Assembly (NCBI GenBank): GCA_022712835.1
Contig: JAFLJU010000563.1
Coordinates: forward strand, 1-5,458
Direction: 5' to 3'
DNA length: 5,458 nt
From: Desulfobacteraceae bacterium
GTDB lineage: Bacteria > Desulfobacterota > Desulfobacteria > Desulfobacterales > Desulfobacteraceae
The notes below the pieces were generated by a model, which saw only the letters and a program-made list of their open reading frames with translations, searched no databases and had not been told where the DNA came from. Positions 1-5,458 of the stretch are shown here, in pieces. Numbering within the stretch: position 1 is the first letter of the stretch; every line of letters starts with the position of its first letter. The position numbers and the translations under genes are program-made.

Positions 1-538
1 CCTCGATCACCTCAAACTGCGGATTTATTTGCCACCGCTGGTTGGCAGAGTTCACCATGCCCCTGGGTGCGACGTCATCATTTGCACCCGTGACAATAAG
101 ACCCGTCCAAGGCATGGATAAAACCTCATCAAAGGACATAAACCCCAGGGGCGGAGACACCATGATATGGTCTTGCAAATCGCACCCTGAAGATACCACC
201 GAAGCATTTATTCGCGCCCCAAAAGAATATCCGGCAAGATAAATAATAAAAACACCTGTGGCTTTCAAATATGCCAGGGCAGCCCTCACGTCATTCTGTT
301 CCCCCAACCCATCCTCAAACATTCCTGAACTTTTACCCGTCCCTCTGAAATTAAACCGGAGTGTCGTAAACCCTTTCTCAAAAAAACTCCGGGCGATCTC
401 TTCCACCACAGGGTTGTCCATATCCCCGCCATAAAAAGGGTGAGGATGGGTGACCACCACACCCTTTCCTGAAGAATTTTTTTTCAGCAACCCCTCAAGC
501 CTGATATCGCCACACGCAATAACAACAGATTTTTCCAT
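1..538 (-). CDS. Alpha/beta hydrolase (COG2945-like), 3' end cut by the window edge
   Basis: This frame is open without a stop from an ATG at 538 to the window edge, giving 179 codons; the C-terminus is missing. The protein reads as a small alpha/beta hydrolase of the COG2945 kind, whose members are short cytosolic proteins with no settled substrate. Visible signatures in order are HPHPFYGG at residues 31-38, the strand and turn LRFNFRGTGKS at 60-70, the nucleophile elbow GYSFG with Ser105 at 103-107, and a TGANDD segment at 150-155 in which Asp154 is the likely catalytic acid. The catalytic His should lie in the missing part; the family is usually about 210-220 residues, so roughly 35 are absent. 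The start is preceded by AGGA nine bases upstream and fits the family N-terminus. There is no signal peptide. It follows the GNAT gene on the same strand after 83 bases and seems to have its own promoter. The fold assignment is firm; the substrate cannot be given. Confidence 0.88.
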   Translation of the reverse strand, partial: MEKSVVIACGDIRLEGLLKKNSSGKGVVVTHPHPFYGGDMDNPVVEEIARSFFEKGFTTLRFNFRGTGKSSGMFEDGLGEQNDVRAALAYLKATGVFIIYLAGYSFGARINASVVSSGCDLQDHIMVSPPLGFMSFDEVLSMPWTGLIVTGANDDVAPRGMVNSANQRWQINPQFEVIE

Positions 539-596
539 TTTACGGCATCCTGTGTTTTTTTTAAAATTCACCCTCTGGTATCGGGTTATGGTGTAT

Positions 597-625
597 ATAC
601 TATTTTGGTTAAAATACTATTTCAA
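597..625 (-). promoter_or_regulatory. Candidate sigma-70 promoter for the alpha/beta hydrolase gene
   Basis: On the minus strand a TTGAAA box (620-625) and a TAGTAT box (597-602) are separated by exactly 17 bases. They match the sigma-70 consensus at five and four of six positions. The -35 box overlaps the stop codon of the GNAT gene, and the predicted start would leave a leader of about 50 bases before the hydrolase ATG. The nine-base word AAATAGTAT occurs twice here with a period of 17, one copy touching each box, and an AT-only hairpin (TATTTT/AAAATA, four-base loop) sits in the spacer. This is inference from motif and position only. Confidence 0.4.
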
Positions 626-1053
626 GCGAGATGAATCATTTTTTCCATGTGAATATGCTGGATACCAGCTTCTTCATAGGGGAAGCCATATTTTAGGAAC
701 CCCAGTTTTTCGTAAAATCCCACGGCATGTTCCTGGGCACCCAAAAACACCCGGGACATCTCTTTTTGTTTTGCAATACCAAAAAGTTTTACAATTAATT
801 TCTCACCGATTCCTTTTCCCCTGACAGATTTGAGAACCGCAAGCCTTCCGATGTGACCATCGCCAAGGATTCGGCCGGTCCCCACAAATTGCCCTCGTAT
901 TTCGGCGACGACATGAAGGGAAAAAGGATCCTGTCCATCCAAGTCAAGGGCGGGATCAATTTTTTGTTCCAGCAAAAAAACCAAATTCCGGATCTGCTTT
1001 ATCCTCTCCCCCCATACCGTATCAAACCCTTCAACAATGATATGAATCGTCAC
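622..1053 (-). CDS. GNAT family N-acetyltransferase (YjcF/ElaA-like group)
   Basis: This gene encodes a single-domain GNAT acetyltransferase of 143 residues from the chosen start, a normal length for the fold. Such enzymes move an acetyl group from acetyl-CoA to an amine; the acceptor here is unknown. The N-terminal part has IRNLVFLLEQ at residues 21-30 followed by a Leu-Asp-Gly-Gln-Asp turn, the pattern seen in YjcF/ElaA-type members. The acetyl-CoA pyrophosphate loop is VRGKGIG at 77-83 after the strand GRLAVL. The C-terminal motif AVGFYEKLGF at 110-119 carries the usual Tyr. The ending with EEAGIQHIHMEK is also typical of this group. The start is uncertain: the GTG at 1053 matches where relatives begin, but an AAGGA lies only one base before it. 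A GTG at 1086 in the same frame would add 11 residues (VGPLCKIKEKD) that look non-conserved. The gene lies just after the pyrG terminator, so it depends on readthrough or a promoter I cannot place. Confidence 0.85.
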   Translation of the reverse strand: MTIHIIVEGFDTVWGERIKQIRNLVFLLEQKIDPALDLDGQDPFSLHVVAEIRGQFVGTGRILGDGHIGRLAVLKSVRGKGIGEKLIVKLFGIAKQKEMSRVFLGAQEHAVGFYEKLGFLKYGFPYEEAGIQHIHMEKMIHLA

Positions 1054-1106
1054 GTCCTTTTCTTTTATTTTACACAAGGGGCCCACCCATTTTTCATAGA
1101 TACCAT

Positions 1107-1152
1107 AAAAAAAAAACGGTTTGTCCGGGCAGAAACCACAGACAAACCGTTT
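1107..1152 (-). terminator. Rho-independent terminator of pyrG
   Basis: Read on the minus strand, AAACGGTTTGTC (1141-1152) pairs perfectly over 12 bases with GACAAACCGTTT (1114-1125) across a 15-base loop, and the stem runs directly into a tract of ten T residues (1107-1116, A on the plus strand). It begins 11 bases past the pyrG stop codon. The plus-strand exit is not T-rich, so it should act in the pyrG direction only. It separates the eno-pyrG unit from the GNAT gene. Confidence 0.93.
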
Positions 1153-1163
1153 ATCAAAACAAC

Positions 1164-2819
<1,656 letters not shown>

Positions 2820-2824
2820 TTAAA

Positions 2825-3682
2825 TTATTCATATAAATTTTTAAATATTTCAATTTGCTTTTCAAGGTCATCAATCTTTTGGTCAGATCCAGGTTCGCCT
2901 TCCCTCAAAGCACCAGGAACAGGATATCGGCTATGGATACCGGTCACGTCAAACAAGGCCTGGGAAACTTGGGAAACAAGCTCAATCTGCCGTACATCAA
3001 TCTTGGCAAACAACTGACCGTCCACATAGATAGTCGTCTGCATAGGATACCAAGTTTTACTGACCTTCTGCCAGTTATCATAATGGTAGACAACCGTCCA
3101 TCCGTTTTTTATAATCACATACCGAATCGGAAATAAACTAGTCTTTTCAATCCAAAGCCCACTTGATTCTGTTTGATTTAAGGGGGGCTGCCCGATGAGA
3201 TAACAAATCTTGTTATCAAACCGTTGGAAGCTTACCTTATCTGTGTTCACACCGGCAAGACCTAATTGCTGGATAAGAGATTCATAATTTCTGTGAAGAA
3301 GCGGATCTGTATAAAAGTCAACGGGTGATTTTTTTAAGGCAACAAGCTCCCCATCCACCACCTTTACAAATTGTGAATCCGACACCACATAAAACCTCGA
3401 AACACCTTCAGACACAATTTCAGAACGAAATTTATCCGGAAAAACATAAACCAGTTTTTCATCCAGATCAACCGTCTTTCTCTCTATTTTTGTCTCTGGT
3501 TCAACACCCTTCGCTAAAACCATGACATTCCGGGTCTGATAAATCTCAAGCCCATAAGGGTGCTTAATCTTTTTTATCATCAAATGTAAAAGGTGAGGCG
3601 TTTGTGGAACAAAGGCCTCACCCAAACCTGACAACAGGATCAAAAACCCTGCAACTAAAAAAAATGATATTTTTTTATTCAT
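2825..3682 (-). CDS. Conserved-looking exported protein with a LolA-like appearance, function unknown
   Basis: I do not recognise this 285-residue protein with certainty. It begins with a signal peptide: MNKK, a hydrophobic run to about residue 19, and a likely signal peptidase I site after Gly-Glu-Ala at 21-23. There is no lipobox cysteine, so it should be periplasmic rather than a lipoprotein. The mature part alternates short beta strands in the style of LolA/LolB and related outer-membrane sorting proteins: PDKFRSEIV at 82-90, FYVVSDSQFVKVVDGELV at 97-114, LWIEKTSLFPIRYVI at 176-190, and WYPMQTTIYVDG near 211-222. The order PDKFR, then a VVSD strand, then LWI-K-PIR, is what suggests that fold; no catalytic motif is visible. 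There is a single Cys at 160 and a charged helical tail (KIDDLEKQIEIFKNLYE) that could be a short coiled coil. The ATG has no recognisable Shine-Dalgarno; the 28 bases after eno are AT-rich. The spacing puts it in one unit with eno and pyrG. The gene and its export are near certain; the fold is a guess. Confidence 0.9.
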   Translation of the reverse strand: MNKKISFFLVAGFLILLSGLGEAFVPQTPHLLHLMIKKIKHPYGLEIYQTRNVMVLAKGVEPETKIERKTVDLDEKLVYVFPDKFRSEIVSEGVSRFYVVSDSQFVKVVDGELVALKKSPVDFYTDPLLHRNYESLIQQLGLAGVNTDKVSFQRFDNKICYLIGQPPLNQTESSGLWIEKTSLFPIRYVIIKNGWTVVYHYDNWQKVSKTWYPMQTTIYVDGQLFAKIDVRQIELVSQVSQALFDVTGIHSRYPVPGALREGEPGSDQKIDDLEKQIEIFKNLYE

Positions 3683-3710
3683 TTATTTCAAAATTAATAC
3701 AACTAAAAAG

Positions 3711-4991
<1,281 letters not shown>

Positions 4992-5042
4992 TTACGGCTT
5001 AATATTAAAAAGTGAAATTCCCTTGGATAATTTTACGTATTA

Positions 5043-5071
5043 GTAATAACAATATCCGCCCCCACATTCAA
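5043..5071 (-). promoter_or_regulatory. Candidate sigma-70 promoter for eno and the genes after it
   Basis: On the minus strand, TTGAAT (5066-5071) and TATTAC (5043-5048) lie 17 bases apart, each matching four of six consensus positions, and would give a leader of about 50-55 bases before eno. A perfect 11-base odd palindrome, TATTAGTAATA (5038-5048), covers the -10 box and could be a regulator site or chance in AT-rich DNA. The call rests on motif spacing and on being the only long gap upstream of eno. Confidence 0.45.
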
Positions 5072-5146
5072 GAACAAATCTAAAATTATTTTCTGACCAT
5101 AACCTTTATTTAATAATACCATTTTCTTCACGTGCTCTGCTTAACC

Positions 5147-5175
5147 TTGACAAACAAAAACGACTCTTATATGTA
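5147..5175 (+). promoter_or_regulatory. Candidate sigma-70 promoter for adk
   Basis: A perfect TTGACA -35 box lies at 5147-5152. Seventeen bases later comes a weaker -10, TATGTA (5170-5175); TATATG at a 15-base spacing is the alternative. Transcription would begin near 5182 and leave a leader of about 45 bases before the adk ATG. The consensus -35 box in the correct strand and position is the main support; the -10 is not decisive. Confidence 0.5.
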
Positions 5176-5225
5176 GAAAACTTGTGCAGACGAATCATTA
5201 TTTTTAACACATATAAGGAGTCAAA

Positions 5226-5458
5226 ATGAACATTCTTTTTTTCGGACCAAACGGAAGCGGTAAAGGCACCCAGGGCACCCTGCTTAAAGATAAATACAAT
5301 ATTGCCCACATCGAATCCGGCGGTATTTTCCGTGAGAATATCAAGGGCGGAACAGAACTGGGTATGAAAGCCAAAGAATATATTGATAAAGGCGACCTGG
5401 TTCCCGATGAAATTACCATTCCCATGATTCTTGACCGGCTCAAAAAAGATGATTGCAA
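5226..5458 (+). CDS. adk: Adenylate kinase (or closely related nucleoside monophosphate kinase), 3' end cut by the window edge
   Basis: Adenylate kinase catalyses the reversible conversion of ATP and AMP to two ADP in the cytosol. The first 77 residues are present, about a third of the usual 210-220, and they align without gaps to the start of E. coli Adk as I recall it. The P-loop is GPNGSGKGTQ at 7-16, with Lys13 and the GKGTQ core intact, but Asn9 replaces the usual proline. The AMP-binding turn reads IESGGIFR at 29-36 instead of the common ISTGDMLR: Ser replaces Thr31, Gly replaces Asp33, and Arg36 is kept. Then GTELGMKAKEYIDKGDLVPDE at 42-62 is typical, including Lys56-Gly-Asp-Leu-Val of the NMP-binding domain. 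The ATG follows AAGGAG with a five-base gap, an ideal start. The LID domain is outside the window. Because the AMP-site motif is altered, a different monophosphate preference is possible; adenylate kinase remains the best name. Confidence 0.92.
   Translation, partial: MNILFFGPNGSGKGTQGTLLKDKYNIAHIESGGIFRENIKGGTELGMKAKEYIDKGDLVPDEITIPMILDRLKKDDC

Noticed and set aside
564..592. Possible terminator after the GNAT gene (ACCC/GGGT stem followed by AATTTT)
   Set aside because: The stem is only four base pairs with a nine-base loop and a poor T tract, too weak to call.
450..824. Plus-strand 124-codon frame across the hydrolase-GNAT gap
   Set aside because: It overlaps both genes on the other strand and has a low-complexity, Phe-rich translation with no convincing ribosome binding site.
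5204..5458. Minus-strand 84-codon open frame opposite adk
   Set aside because: It is antisense to the adenylate kinase reading frame, whose P-loop and start are clear.

Overview
The window is a compact stretch of bacterial chromosome made of core metabolic genes. Five genes lie on the minus strand (eno, a signal-peptide protein, pyrG, a GNAT acetyltransferase and an alpha/beta hydrolase cut by the left edge). One gene, adk, lies on the plus strand and is cut by the right edge. The protein styles (adenylate kinase with an unusual P-loop, CTP synthase, enolase), moderate base composition and AT-rich spacers suggest a Gram-negative Desulfobacterota organism of the Desulfobacter/Desulfobacula type. 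That placement rests on recalled family resemblance, not a search. A Gram-negative envelope is supported by the exported protein with a LolA-like look.

Layout from right to left along the minus strand: a 243-base divergent intergenic region (4983-5225) separates eno from adk and holds one plausible sigma-70 promoter for each. From it, eno (3711-4982), an unrecognised exported protein (2825-3682) and pyrG (1164-2804) follow with gaps of 28 and 20 bases and no terminator between them, so they probably form one transcription unit. That unit ends at a very clear rho-independent terminator (1107-1152). Beyond it lie a GNAT acetyltransferase (622-1053, start uncertain) and, after an 83-base gap carrying a promoter-like element, the alpha/beta hydrolase (1-538).

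Functionally, eno makes phosphoenolpyruvate, pyrG makes CTP from UTP and glutamine, and adk balances adenine nucleotides, so the centre of the window is energy and nucleotide housekeeping. The eno-pyrG association is known from other bacteria (in E. coli the order is pyrG then eno). Here the order is reversed and an envelope protein gene sits between them.

I found no mobile element, CRISPR array, tRNA, rRNA or new defence-like system. The points most worth a second look are the altered nucleotide-binding motifs of adk, the unknown exported protein inside the eno-pyrG unit, and the unresolved start of the GNAT gene.
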